From the NCBI GenBank assembly GCA_032173965.1, contig JAVUNC010000006.1:37481870-37545869 (forward strand): a stretch of DNA of 64,000 nt, in the 5' to 3' direction. This DNA is from Sitta carolinensis (Eukaryota; Chordata; Aves; Passeriformes; Sittidae). Both the position numbers and the translations under genes were made by a program. Below are positions 11,377 to 24,477 of the stretch, one piece after another; position 1 is the first letter of the stretch, and every line of letters begins with the position of its first letter. Under the pieces are notes generated by a model, which was not told where the DNA came from, did no database searches, and was given only the letters and a program-made list of their open reading frames with translations.

Positions 11377-14300
11377 ATCAAGCAGAAACCCAGATAGCCA
11401 TCCCTCACCTTTCAGAGTGAGGTGAAATATTGTATTTAGTGTTTACTAGTTACTCACTTTGGACTATGCTCCATCACCCAGATTATGCTCTGAGGTGCCT
11501 AAATTTCTTTGAGATCCTGCAAAGAAACCAGGAACCCAAACCAGATATATGTCCACAATATTTTTAGGTTCTGAGTGTCATTTATGCAGTGACACCTAAA
11601 GTCAGTGACAGAACAAGGGTATTTCTTCATGCTTAAGCTCCCTTGCTCTGCTCAAGTCTGCAGTGATATTGCAGCATATTGAATTTCAGAGCTGGAGTCT
11701 TTGATTCTATATTTTAAAAACATTGCATAGAGCTTTTAAAAGTTATGCAGTTTAAATCTAGTATACCTGAATCACCACCCTATTAATTCCACTCTGGGAG
11801 CATTACAGCTCTGTTGAACTAATTTAACACCATACAGAAAGAGCCTCTAGATTCTTAGGTTATTTCTTCTGCAACTATACAACTCCCAAGCATACATTGT
11901 TTATTTACAATCCATTTCCCAGGCCTCCATTACCTCTCTCACACATCTTAACCTTTGCTGAAAACATACTGCTTAATACTTCTGTATTTTCTTAATATAA
12001 AAAGGTCCTATTTTAAAAAGAAGCTGAATGGTCACACCTGCTAATCATTAGTACCTTTCAATTACATCTGACCTTCTTTTAAAAGGGGCTCAGCTCCTCT
12101 GAGCCCCATCTAGTCTATTAAAAAAAAAATCAAACCCACAACATACTATTAGGTTAGTTTTAGACAATGGCTATGAAGAAGATGTTAAGATAGTTTGGCT
12201 TTTTTTCTAGGTGTGTTTTTTATTTTGAGCATGTAATGAGAGCAAGTACACTTACAAAGACTTATAAATGTATATGGGATGACAGATTAGTGGGTATGTA
12301 ATAGGGAATAGATGTTCTAGACCTTTGTTCACCATACATTGTAATGTCTTTGCCAGTTTCATACAGCTAAAATAGAAACATTTCAAAACAAAACCTTAAG
12401 AAGTGAAGTAGTATTTTATTAAAACTGGTGAGCTATGTTGGTGAATCAATGAAATCTAGATAAAGTATAGTTTAAGGATATTGTCTCTTAGTGTTACCAA
12501 ATCCAGATAGTCCATTTTAGTCCTAGAGAACCAATAATCATCATATAATTGTGTAAACTAATTTGCCCTTTTAATGTATGTAAAAATGTTCAAAACTTAT
12601 ATAAATTCTGCTTTATTCCTGTATAGCTCAAATTAAGACTTTAAATTCTGTGCTGACTGGAATTCTGCCACCACAAAAGCTTGTCTGTGTGCTGTCAGGT
12701 ACCAGTACTTCATTTTAGGAATATATAGTACGTTGTTTCCCAATTAGATGTTACACCAAAATCAATGGAGTCCTTCTTTGCAGCAAGATAGTAAAACAAT
12801 GTTCCAAAGCCTTATTGATTTTAAAAGGGCTTTGCTAGCACAGAAAGACCTATTTGTGTGAAATATTTTTGTTGGAGCAGAGACTGGAGTTTTGAAAAGG
12901 TCTAAAAGAAAATGACTTTCCTCTAAGGGTTATTATGCATTTGTAAGGAGTGCAAAGGATGCTTTGTAGCTCGAGTGTTACTGATGCAGCTATCTTATCC
13001 CATTTGTCACTGAGAATTACAAGCCTTATTGACAGAAATATACAGTTTCATAGGATTTCAAAGCTGAGCATACAAAAGAGAGCCAGGCTTATCTGATGTG
13101 TGCCCAAATGTCCCCAATTCTCAATATGCTAAACTTGCTTCCTTCATTCCTCCAAGGGATGTAATCTTTGAGTCAAGTTGTAGAAAATTCCCTCTTGTCC
13201 AAGTTGCATCAAATTATCCACAGTGATTCTGAGAGAAAAAAAAAATTATACTTCTGCTGTGCCAGCATCTGGAAAGCAGCCTGATTGGCAAGACTAAAGA
13301 GCAGTGTAATTGCATGTTAAAACACTTTAACTCTGCCCTTTCATATGGAATAAACATTCAGCTAAGACAAACAGCAAAAATTCCCTGTGAGGGAGATGTT
13401 GGAAAGATCACCCTTCACTAATGTTAGATATCCAGGGTAAAAACTGTGTAAGTTTGAAAGCCCGTAGTCTTACAAAGCTTTTAGATTCAGAGAGGCTGAG
13501 TTTGAACTGTTTAATGAGATATATGTGCTGGCACTTACATTAGCTGAATAGTCTGAACATGATGGTACATACTCAAGTATTCACAGAAATAATTTACAGC
13601 CAGAAAACCTGCAAAGCCTTTTTCTTTACAAGGGCATCCTGGGACAATCCAAAGGGGACAGAGCAACAGCAAGGCACTTTATTTTGCCGAATATTATAAC
13701 ATAGTCATAGGAAATCCGGAGTTGCACAGCATAAAAATCCCTCATCATACTCTCATGTCTGATTAGTAGGAAATGAATGACAGCAGTGGAGCTACTCAGT
13801 CTAATTATCAGTTTTGCTGAATTTCTAATAAGCTCTTAAAATCTAATTTTGGAAGCAGGAGTTTTGTGTCCTGCAGGGAATGGCAGATAGAAATGAGTAA
13901 GATTTTGGTTTGTCAAGTCTGGTCATTTCTCTGGCATTTAAGTCCTCAGTGAATCAGTAGGTTGGGGATAGAGCAGAATTTGTGTAAACTCTAATCCATT
14001 TTACCACTATTTTATTTAGCTTTCTAGGGACATAAACCACTTCCACGTTTAGCTATGGCCCTGCCAGTTCCAAGCTCCCCTGCTAAGGTTGGCGTATTTA
14101 TGAGAATGACTCCAACACTTCATTCATGCCTGTCAATTGGGAGATAGATTTGCCATCAAATAATTTCTGACAGTCATTCTGCAGTAATAGTGAAGATCAG
14201 AACTTTGACTTAGATAGCAAATTAATGTTTCATTAAGCTTTAGGACCCATTCAGAATGTATGCATTCATAATTACACTTGCAGTAGCAACAGGAATTAGG

Positions 14301-15897
14301 CTTCTGGCTGTTCTTAGCTCTAATTTCTCAGGCTATTCTTCATCACTATACTACCATGAAAAAGCACTGAACTTTTCCTCTGACCAGCACTAAGCTTCTC
14401 TCCTGGCCAGAAATGGATCTTGGAGAGATGTGTCTGAGGACACGAACCAGTTAATGACTGCTGATATGGACTAATTTCTGAAGGCTATTTGTGAACTCAT
14501 TCGCTATTAAAAGTGATAATTTATTACAAGGAAAGCTGAGATTCCATGACCAAAGGGGAGGTCAGGTGGATGGCTTCTTCCAGGACACATATATCTCCTT
14601 TGGTTATTAGATCACAGGAAATCAGTTAAAGTGTTGGATTAAAGCTATGTTACGAGGGGAGGGGAGGATTCAAAATCTCTCCTTTTCCCCCTACCTTTTT
14701 TTCTCATATTTTGTATAGCTGTCCAGCACACACAGCAGGGTTCTGAGACTGCAGTCCTTGGGTTAAGGAGAGTGGCAGAAGAGGAGGAAGAACCTACAGT
14801 ACAGGCCAGGCCATTTTTCAATCTAAACTGGCAACTCATGGCAAGCTCTGAATTGTTCAATATTAATGGAGAAACAGTGGATAAGGACCTGTATGCAAGA
14901 GGTACTGTTTATGTTTCTAAAACCAAATCTCAAAAGGGATTACGTTAGAGTAATACAAGGATAAACCTGACTAGAAAAGACATGACCAGTGCATTTACTG
15001 AGGAACATATTAATTGGCACTCGCTCATATTGCCTCGTGTCAGAAAATAACCTCACCCATGGCTACACTCTGTGCAAGAGACAAGCTGCATCAGATTTCA
15101 CTTGACTCGGAGTTTTGGATGGAAGATGTAGTCAGGCAACAGAATGCTGATGAAAAATGAACTTATGTGTAAGTTAGACTAAATACGTTTTTCTGCATTG
15201 ATGAGAGCAATTACCTCTTACATAAAATTAGAAATGAGTAGGAAGAGAGATTGCAACCCTGAAAGAAAAAATGCTGATTACAAAATATTTTCTCTTCCAA
15301 AATATTTCACTTTGGTAATTGCAAGTTATCATTTTTTGGTACTTTACTATAATTAAAATTGACTTTTACAAGTGGAATAAGCATTTAAGAAGTAAAATGG
15401 AAACCTTTTCATCTGAAAATCCCAGAAGAGGTATTTGAATTTTTTAATATGTATTTTTAGGAACTCATGAACCAGAACAAGAAATTTTCCCCTTCTCAGT
15501 CTCAATAAATTTGTTTTAAGAATCTCTCCATTCTTGCAGATATAGGGGAAAAGACAGTAATCTGAAGACTTTTAGCCACCTCAAGAAACATTATAAAAAT
15601 CCATCTTGATAATATGTACCTTCCCACAGGGAGTGAGCAAGCATATAGGAGTGTCTTTGCTTCTTTCAGCACACGGCCATTTTTAGGTCAGAAAATGGGT
15701 GTTGTCTGATGGTAAGTCTGTGACTTACGGGACTCAAGAGCTAAGTGACTTTTTTTTGGCCTCTTACTATATCTTTGTTGCCCTGAAAAAGAATGGGATT
15801 ACTTCCTCCTTATTCCTTTTTTCTATGTTCCAGCCAGACACTCTTCTCAGGGAAGTTTGTTGCTTTCCTGAGGTCCAGATTAAGACCATCTCACTGC
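11377..15897. other. unannotated non-coding DNA
   Basis: No gene or transposon recognised in 4.5 kb. Open frames are unusually sparse between 11.4 and 14.6 kb: no ATG-initiated frame of 60 codons occurs on either strand. A slightly GC-richer spot around 14640-14860 gives a 71-codon minus-strand frame without known features. Confidence 0.65.
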
Positions 15898-16362
15898 ATC
15901 CTGCTCTCAGATCCTGAGCACAGGAAAAACATGGACCTGTTGCTGCAGGTCCAGAGGAGAGGCATAAAAATTATCATAGGGCCTTCCACTTCTATGAGAA
16001 AAGACTCTGAGCATTGGGATTGCTCACCCTGGAGAAGAGAAGGCTTCAGAGACATCTTATTACAGCCTTTCAGTACTTAAAGGGGACCTACAAGAAGGCC
16101 AGGGACAAGTTTTTTAGCAGGGCCTGTTGAGAAAGTGAAAAGTGTAATGGTTTACACTAAAAGAGGGCAGATTTAGACTAGCTATAAGGAAGTACTTTTT
16201 TATGATGAGGGTGGTGAAACACTGGCACAGGTTGCCCAGAAAGGTGGTAGATGCCCCATTCCTAGCAGCATTCCTGGCAGCAGGGTCATGCTGGACAAGG
16301 CTGTGGGCAACCTGCTACAGAAGACCTTTAAAAGGTCCCTTTCAACCCAAAATATTCTATTT
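15898..16362 (+). mobile_element. CR1 LINE 3' end, plus orientation, 5'-truncated
   Basis: In order, the plus strand shows CR1 landmarks. First comes the ORF2 stretch GTCCAGAGGAGAGGC, then the LFSLEKRR region (CTGGAGAAGAGAAGGCT), then AAAGAGGGCAGATTTAGACT with TATAAGGAAGTA. Next are the HW-RLP-KVV codons (CACTGGCACAGGTTGCCCAG) and finally the 3'-UTR block AAAGGTCCCTTTCAACCCAA ending near ATTCTATTTGG. Compared with remembered CR1 copies, a short piece between the GCAACCTG and AAAGGTCCC blocks is missing. Several stops and shifts break the coding part, so the copy is dead. Confidence 0.9.
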
Positions 16363-19300
16363 GGAGCAATCTAGAGACTTGTGTCCGATTCTGTCTCCTG
16401 GTGGGATTAAAGAATCTGTCTTCAGTCCACAGACAAATAGCTAGAGGGAAACTGTAGCAAAGACTCTTGGTGAGAAGAACCTGTTGGGGTACTGAAAAGG
16501 GTTTTTTACATTTCATATGTGAATTTTTGGGGTTTTTACCCTGGCTACTACCATATGGAAGCAGAGCTGTGTCAGTTCCTAAGCCATGTTGCTCTGGCAA
16601 CTTCTAAACTCATCATATTGTCAATTATACTGTCTCTACAAGATTCAGACTTTTTGATGCTTCTCAGAACCAATGGTCCATATCATCCAGAATTTCATTA
16701 ATTTTAGTTTTTTGCAGCAGTGAAAGCAAATCAGCATTATTTAATTTAGACTTCTACGATTATAGAAAGCTAAAGCACTGTGATGTTTTGATGATCCTAA
16801 AAGCTTTGAAGCTGCTGTTTCACATTACAACTGTCTTCCCCTCACTTCATCCTCACACATGTTTTACTTTTCACTTTGATCAAATCACTGAGGAGCACAA
16901 GCTGAGGATTTCTCTTAAAAGGAACTGAAGGGGATATGAAATGAGGACAGAGGTATAAATATAAAATAGCTACTTTTCAGAATGCTCTAGACTTACAGCT
17001 TATATAGAAATGAAGCTGTGTGGCTACATGGAAAACCTCGCTACCTCTCTCCTCTTTCACTATCACGCAGATTTCCTAGAATTTGGAAATATTACTGATG
17101 AAACACTTTAAAATATTAACTAAAATGGGAAATAACAAACATGAACAGCTCTGAAAAAAAAACTAGAGTGGCTGAAAAACTTGGGAATCAAAAATTAAAG
17201 GGAAGTCTGATGAAACTTGAGGATGAAACTCCTATATCTACCCTGTACCTTTTCATTCTAGGAGATACTGGCTAGTAGCTCAGGTATGTATCTTTCCTTT
17301 TCTGAATACCCAAATTTGAACATTCTTCTAACAGACCAAAAAAAGGGACAGTGGTGTTAAAGTTACTCCAGAACTTCATTTTAAGTATCTGTCTCCCTCT
17401 AAACATTAAATTTGGGGTCCTAGATGCTCAGTGTGGTCAAACACAGCAGTCATTCAAAGATAAGTTCTTCTCTCATTTGATATGAAAACTGTATCTCTGA
17501 GAATTCCTGTTGTGTTTCTGTAAGCATGTCTGAGAATTCCTGTCAAAGTCAAACCCTAAATTCATGCTTACCTCCTGAAGCCTGAATAGCCTTACTTTCA
17601 ATCTGTCCCTTTCACTCATGACCAATGCACTTTTATGCATGAAGAGTGACAGCAGATGCCTCAGTAATTGAGAAGCAGAATATTTAAAGAGTTCAGAGAC
17701 TTGTGAAATTAAAGGGCAGTTGAATGGGGTTTTCAGTACTGCAAGCTTAAGCTCCATTGTAGGATCTTAAATTTCATTTTGATGCCTTAATTTTATTCTG
17801 GACATTGATGTCTGAAAAGAAAAATTACACTAAAACACTAAGCATAAAATTAAAGCATTAAACACAAAATAGTGGATAGCAAACAGATGCTATAAGAACG
17901 GCAGCACTAAATTTAGTAAATGGGGAAGGAACAGAAGTAAATATGGTATCTTTATTTAAATTCAGTCCTGTCTGATTGATTAATGTATTTCTTAGGTGAG
18001 CTGAAAATAAGAAATGTATGCACCTAAAATACAAGTTAATGAGCACTGCATCACTGTTCGCTATACCATATTAATTAATTATACCACATGACAGATGCAG
18101 ATTTAATCACTCTGTCTGAAGAACTTGGGTATAGAGAGCAGTAGAGAAAAGCTGCATTTTACAAAATTTATGAATGTTCTACAACCACTTAAACTGTTGA
18201 AAGATTCCATGAGATACTTTTTCTGACAGATCTTGGGAAAAGTCTTCAGCAATAATTAGCAAAGTTTGTATGTGTAGTCATTGCACTGCATTCAATACAG
18301 TGTTTTCAGTGGGTTTAATTAGGAGTTGTCAGCGTTATGACTGATAAGTTAAAAAGTACAGTGAGATGCTTCATAAGATAGAAAGAGATCTCTGTACAGA
18401 TCTGTCAAAGCAATGTTAATTTGCTATAAAATTGATTTTATTCCAGAGCGTAACAGGGAAATAAAACTTTTCAAAAAACCCACCTGAAAATCTTCAGGTT
18501 TTCCTATGCCTTTTACAAAGAATCTGAATTCCATACCATTCCAAATGTCTCCACCTGTGAAAAATGCTACATATTGAAAGGAGTACTTCAAAATCCAAGA
18601 TCTGGGTGGTAGTTCAGTCCTTTTATCTTGGTCTCTTTCCAGCCTAAACCCCCTACTCTGTACCAAGGTTTTTCACAGGAGCAGGAGTTCTAGGTTTAGA
18701 GTCAATAATTTATACTTTTTATGGATTCCTTCACTTTTACTCTTACCCATGACTATATGTTAGTGAGTAGCACAGTAGCCATTTCTTGCCTCACAACATG
18801 TTTAGTTCCACTCCTCCTGCTTCAGGAAATCAATTTTGTATCACTTGAACTCAAATTCTGATTTCTATCTAAAAAGGATTTAGGATATAGGAAACTTTGA
18901 TCAAAGAAAACCTATGATAGTGACGGACTTGCATTTAAATGTACTCGTTCTCTCCATTTGCACCTTCAGAAAATAACCTAAACAATGGCATTCGAGAACA
19001 ATGAAAATTCCTAGTCTGTTTGGTCGAAGCTTTTCCCTGGTCTCTGACTGGCTGAGAAAGCTTCTCATTATACTACTGAGTAATGAGAGAGTCTTCAAAA
19101 CAGATCTTAAACTACCTTCTGAAGGTGGAGAGTTGCAATAAATTTCACTGAAGAGCTGAAAATGAACCCCTAATGATTTGGAATATATTCTCCCATATTA
19201 GGCTCTGTCTTTATTTGCTGCCACTGAATAGAGTCTGCAGCTGAAATGAAAAACTGGAATGTAGGAAAGAAAAGGACACATATGCAGAAATTTTGCATTA

Positions 19301-20613
19301 TAGAGCAAGGAGTTATTAGCTTCTTTATGTGCTGCTTCAGTGACTGCATTGAGGATACAGTATTTAGCCCCAGACTGCCTAACTAAAAGGCCTGAAAGAA
19401 GAAAGAAAACCTAGGAAAAGATGAAAACAAAACATAGAGAGAGACTGATTTAAAGATAATGATATGATGAATGAACTAGTATTAGTGTTAGGACTCTTGG
19501 AACTGTTTTATTATATATCAGTCACAGGCAAAAATACTCCAAAGAATATTCTGACAAGTCCTCCTTTTTCCCCATTTCTGACTTGACAAGAAGATCATGA
19601 TTTTGTGGAATTAATTTGCTATTCAAGCTTATTTCCAAGTTAAATATAATAGCTCACTCACAACTACTTATCTGTAAGGATTTGTTATTTGAAATTCCAG
19701 CTGTGCTGTTCAGATTTGACAGGCTACAGCAAACACATGGCATGTGTTTCTTCCTAGGAGGATGCCTGTAACATCTCTGCTAGAAAGTTTGTCCATTAAA
19801 GTATTTTTGGAAAGCAGTCACAAAAGGGGCAATAACAGTGACAGAAGATTGTGTTCAGACATGCAGAGCATGTTTTCAGGGGATAGTTCTATTTCAGGAC
19901 CCCATCTTCAAGCAAAAATATCCCTTAGGTCAGGGAAGTGTCAGACAGCTGGCACACTAAGAACAGAAGGACCTGAATGTTAACCTGCCAGTGGCAGAAA
20001 GGCCCAGATGGCCATGATGGAAAGGGTAACAGGTACTGGTCACAGAGTTATCAGCCATATGGCAACTGAAACGGACAAGAGACAGGACTCGAGCATCAAC
20101 AATAAACACTAGAAGTGTCGGGATAAGGGCTCCTTTATGGACTACAAATAAAAAGTTAAATTAAGCAAAGCAAAACTAAATAAGAGAGGAGTGTAAAAAC
20201 TTGCTATGTATGGGGCCAAGGAATCAGCATTTTGAGGAAAGGTGTCAGTGATGTCACTTCAGAAACTCCGAGTAGACACACATATTGCAAGGAAATACCC
20301 CTTTTTATTAATTGTGAGATGGATGGGCAAGAGATAATGAAGTGTGTATGTACCACTTTTGCATTCAAGTATCTAGAAGAATTGATATTTACAGGTTTTG
20401 CTTTTAGGCTTCTTCTCTATTATTACAGAGAGAGAGTGAAATTTACATGCAGGGAGTGTGTTTAAATAACTTGCAGCTCATTTCCATTTAGAATATCTGT
20501 TTAAATACCAATTTGACCTCTGGCTGTCTTTGGTGTTGGATAATATGTATAAAATTGTCACCAAGAATTTTGCATGAAGCACAAGTTGAAAGGAATGTAC
20601 TGAATTTTCTTAG
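16363..20613. other. unannotated non-coding DNA
   Basis: No gene or transposon recognised. It contains a 15-bp spaced direct repeat at 17496-17543 (listed separately). The open frames, 94 codons at most, show nothing familiar. Confidence 0.65.
17496..17543. repeat. 15-bp direct repeat, 33-bp spacing
   Basis: TCTGAGAATTCCTGT occurs identically at 17496-17510 and 17529-17543. The intervening 18 bp is not repeated, so this is a spaced repeat or an eroded tandem duplication. Confidence 0.85.
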
Positions 20614-20886
20614 TATTTTTTACCTGATTGTTTTATTTTCTCCTTCAGGATTGTCAAAGGGAGAGAGGATATAGTCAACAAATCAATAAGGCAAAGAATC
20701 AGGATATTTGCAGTAGGAGATGAGGGAAAGGAAAGCTGGGTGACTCATCATGTAAAATATGCACTTTCTGATCACCCTCCTGGAACCAAGAACGCAATAC
20801 TCTATTTGGTGTTCAGATACCATGCTGAAGAAGTAAATACAGTCTTAAGTAGCTCAAATCTAATTGAAGTTTTGTACAAAAACTGA
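20614..20886 (+). other. possible terminal exon (open frame after splice-acceptor-like site)
   Basis: A pyrimidine-rich tract (TTTTATTTTCTCCTTCAG, ending at 20648) is a good 3' splice site. The frame beginning just after it (ATT GTC AAA...) is open for 78 codons to TGA at 20884-20886; upstream the same frame is open back to 20614. There is no ATG at the start, so it could only be the last exon of something spliced. A polyadenylation hexamer AATAAA lies 50 nt past the stop. I recognise no protein family, and a chance frame of this length is common in AT-rich DNA. Confidence 0.15.
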
Positions 20887-20936
20887 AGGTGTACTACAAG
20901 AGAAAGTGATGTGCTGTTTCTTTTATCATTATTTAA

Positions 20937-20942
20937 AATAAA
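20937..20942 (+). terminator. AATAAA hexamer, possible poly(A) signal
   Basis: AATAAA in the context TTTAAAATAAAGATTTG, with a T-rich stretch (TTTGTTTTCTTTAATG) just downstream. It is only meaningful if the exon-like segment before it is transcribed, because the hexamer is frequent in AT-rich DNA. Confidence 0.2.
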
Positions 20943-23145
20943 GATTTGTTTTCTTTAATGTGGACTTCCCCTGAAATACTGGAAACCAGAACATAACAGG
21001 AGGAATTGAGAAGTGATTATGTCCATAAATAGCAAGTGAAATTCTGTGGGCCATGTACCATGAAAATTAAGTTTTTTGTTTCTTTTGGTTCATTTGAGGA
21101 TTTTGTAGTTTTATTTTTTTTTACATTTTTTTACATTCTCCTTTCTTTAAATCCCTCTAGCTTTGAGGGGTTTTTATATAAGGCACATATCAAAAGAAGA
21201 TGTACTCACAACTATCTTGCAGTATAATGGTAGACATGTAAGACTGTCTCTGTTCCGCCCATGTACTGTGTAACATGGAAAACTTGCATTAAGGTTCCAA
21301 ACATTCCAAATGCAGTGCAGAACTCTCAGTCTTCACAATATTCCATTTAAAGTTTAGTTGAAACATAAAGGTTTTTTTGCCCACAGGAATCAACACCTTC
21401 ATTTAAAAGTAGAACTAAATTGCGAATTTTCCTATATGAGGCAAATCATTAACCTTTGCCAAATCATTACCTCAAGAGATAATTAACAGAAATCATGCAG
21501 AAAATGTAACTAATAAAAAAAGCTCTCAAAAATTAGTATGAAGAACAAATGTGGTCTGCCTCCCAGCTAAGGCACTCGTGTCCCCAGAGAAACTAAGTTT
21601 CTAAGGACGTGTAAGAAGGTCAGGTAAAGAAAAAGAGGATTATTCGAACCTACTAAAGCCCCAGGTACTGGTCATCTTAAACACAGCAGTGATTTTAGAG
21701 TAGAAATTTTATCTTGATATCAAATAAACTCTAGGTTACATTAGTTAGACTACAATTCAATTAAAAATAATAAAACTTTTCACTAATTATTCAGTAAGTA
21801 ACCTGAATTTGGCTAGTTACATAAGAAAGTTAAAGGCTTAACATGGGAATTCAATGCCCCTGGCTTGTCTATTGACTTCATTGTTCACTTCTGATTTTCT
21901 CTTTTATTGGTCTATAAATATGTACATAAATATTGAATTAATTTACAGGAGTATTGTGAAGATAAATACATGTTAGTAGAGTCCACCAGGTATAGTATAC
22001 CTTATGTTCTCTCACCTCCTGAAAATTGCATGAGCTTTATGAAGTTGCAGGAAAAATCACTGTGAATTTATCACTTTGTGTAATCCTTCTATACATTATT
22101 TATAAGAACTAGTAATATGACACATTGCTTCATTATATAACCCCATAAATAATCAAATAAAGTATCAAATTATATGTGCATCAGAATCAAGCAAATTGAA
22201 CCAAATACTTACTACTGACACGAAGGCTCAGGAAAGTAATTTTTTCTAACAGATTATGAGATCTGATTTCAGAACAGTGTCACAATGGCCTTTTCCTCCT
22301 AATGAATTAACTCAAGGAATAGGGACTATGGTCTCAAGAAAAAAACAACAGCCTCAGCAGCCTGTCTCATTTCATGTGTACTTTTTGTTACTGTACCTGT
22401 CAGTTCCTGAGGGAAAAAAATAAGTGAAAATTAGGCCATTCATAAAAGATAGGTCAATACTTCTCAGTAATTCCACATGCTGTTATTGGATCCTCTGGGG
22501 AGCACTATGAAACTTCTCTCATTACTTGTTACTTGTTTAACCCCTGTGTCTCCTGTATCTAGAGTCAGTCACAGTGTGTAAGGTGGCTGCAGCCAGGTAT
22601 TAGCTGGGCATCTGGAGCCCCTCTTCTCAATACAGCGTGTAGGACTCTGCTCTGTGCAGTGCTGATGAGGCAAAAGTGAGCACCAGACATCCTCCACATG
22701 GGCTCATGTCTCAATGAACCCATGTCAACAGAAAACAGCCACAGCCAGGAATATGTAATGTGTTTATAGGAAACCAGGTTTGTATTTTAATATAATGTTA
22801 AGTGCTGAGGCCTGTGGTTTAAGCAAATCATCTTCAGCAGCTATTAGCAAGACAATATCTTGCACAATTAGAAACAGCACACATCATTTGTAAACCTGCT
22901 CAATACAAAATAAAACTTTGCTAATGACCCAAGCCTAAGAAACGTGTTTTCCACCTTTTCTACCACTGACTCAGACCCTGGCACGTTTTTTCTCCATTTT
23001 GTACATGGCTGTCTCAATGAGACAACGACATGGGCAATGTGACATTGATGTCAATGATACATGTACATATGGGCTTCTTTCCTCCATTTATTGCAAGAGT
23101 GAAATGTATTTCTCTGTTCTGCCTTTTGTATTGTTGGGCCTCTTC
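20943..23145. other. unannotated non-coding DNA
   Basis: Nothing recognised. T-rich runs around 21110-21135 repeat TTTTTTTACA twice. A somewhat GC-richer part at about 22490-22740 shows no repeat I know. Confidence 0.6.
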
Positions 23146-23150
23146 ACAGG
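23146..23150. repeat. target-site duplication, left copy
   Basis: ACAGG immediately before the LTR's TGTTCTGG terminus. An identical ACAGG follows the other end of the element at 24473-24477. Five bp is within the range made by retroviral integrases and is typical of ERVL-type elements. Confidence 0.85.
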
Positions 23151-24472
23151 TGTTCTGGTTTCATTTTTGCCAATTTCAAAGTTTCCAATCAAGAGCAAAG
23201 CAGGATTAACCTTAAAAGTAATAAGACTTTATTAACTAAAACTAAAAGAAAGAAAAATAACAAGCATGAGGATGAAACTTTCAAAACACTCTTCCTCCCT
23301 CCCCACACCTTCTTTTCTCTTAACCAACAATGTAAAGAAAACAACACTCAGAAATCTCAGTCAGTTTTCCACCTTTAAAACAGTCTTTTTCAGTTCATTT
23401 AGAGAGGGAAGCACCTCTCGTTTGCTATGGTCATTTTCCCCACAAGAAAACAGGTCTCTTGTAAATCCATTTTTCATGAAACTCCTCCCATGTTCACAGT
23501 TGTGTCTCTGGGCCACATCGATGTATGGGGGCTTAGTTTAAATATAATATGTTCAAAACAAAGGTTCTTTTTATTTATTTTTGGGACCACCTTCACCTCC
23601 TAGGAACAGAGATTCACTTCTTCTTTGAGGGCAGAGTCTTTATCACTTCATCTCTCTGTTCAACTTATCATAAAATCAACAGTCCCCTCAACATTTCATT
23701 CCTTTGCTCAGGTCTACAATTTGAACTCTTTTATCTCCCCCATACTTTATGGTTTAAAGGAAACATTTCAATATGTTATAACCAACTACCATAGCTTGCA
23801 AGAGTCTTTTACAGCTTAAAAGCATCTTTCCACACTCTTTCTACCTGGACTTTCACTCTTTCTTGACTGACTTTGATACCTCATGTGGTCTTTACACATT
23901 TGCATTCCAATTTCTCTCATTGGAGAGAGGATGGAGGCTTTCCAGGTCCCATCTGTGCACTGATGCACAGAAGAGAGTTAGCAAAGTCAGTGTCTGACCT
24001 GGCCAGCTGTGCCAGGAGCTTGGCCAGGACAGGCAGTCCATGGTGTCAGATTTCAAAGCCATGCTGGGGAGGGGCAGCTCTCAGAGAGTCCAGGCCCAAA
24101 AGGCAGCCACGGGAAAGTTGGACAGATTCCCAAAATTCCTTTTCCTCTCCTTGGTCTCATCATGTGTTCCTGCCTCATCGTGCCTCCCCCCCTCTCTGCC
24201 CAGGCTCCCAGAGGCAGGTTCAGCCCGGGCCAGCAGCAGAGCAGACTCTGTGCTGGCAGATGTTCCCAGATCAGCTGCCCCTGCCTGGCCCCCGTGGCCT
24301 CCCCCTCTCCCCCACTCAGCCAGGGCAGAGAGGGCAGAGGTGTGTGCTCTGACAGCCGGGAGGAAAGAGACCTGACCAGGCTGCTTTCAGAGGGAATAAC
24401 AACTAGAAAATGCTTTCCCATTGGTCCAATAAAATGCCAATCTCATTTCCATGGGCTGGTCAAACCAGGACA
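23151..24472 (-). mobile_element. solo LTR of an endogenous retrovirus
   Basis: A 1,322-bp unit with TG...CA ends and near-perfect terminal inverted repeats (TGTTCTGGTTT at the left; AAACCAGGACA at the right, one mismatch), flanked by a 5-bp duplication. No gag, pol or env sequence is present, so it is a solo LTR left by recombination between two LTRs. The minus orientation is favoured. Read that way, the LTR opens with TGTCCTGGTTT, as many bird LTRs do. A CCAAT box lies near the start (24423-24419), a TATATTTAA at 23546-23538, and AATAAA at 23233-23228, about 78 bp from the end. In plus orientation another AATAAA sits at 24428-24433, so orientation is not certain. The part at about 23990-24380 is strongly GC-rich against the AT-rich surroundings. 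ERVL assignment is inferred from the 5-bp duplication. Confidence 0.88.
23228..23233 (-). terminator. LTR poly(A) signal AATAAA (minus strand)
   Basis: The hexamer reads GTTAATAAAGTCT on the minus strand, about 78 bp before the LTR's 3' end. This is where the R/U5 poly(A) signal of an LTR is expected if the element is in minus orientation. Confidence 0.5.
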
Positions 24473-24477
24473 ACAGG
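24473..24477. repeat. target-site duplication, right copy
   Basis: ACAGG directly after the AAACCAGGACA terminus, identical to the left copy. Perfect preservation suggests a fairly recent insertion, although five bases carry little age information. Confidence 0.85.
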
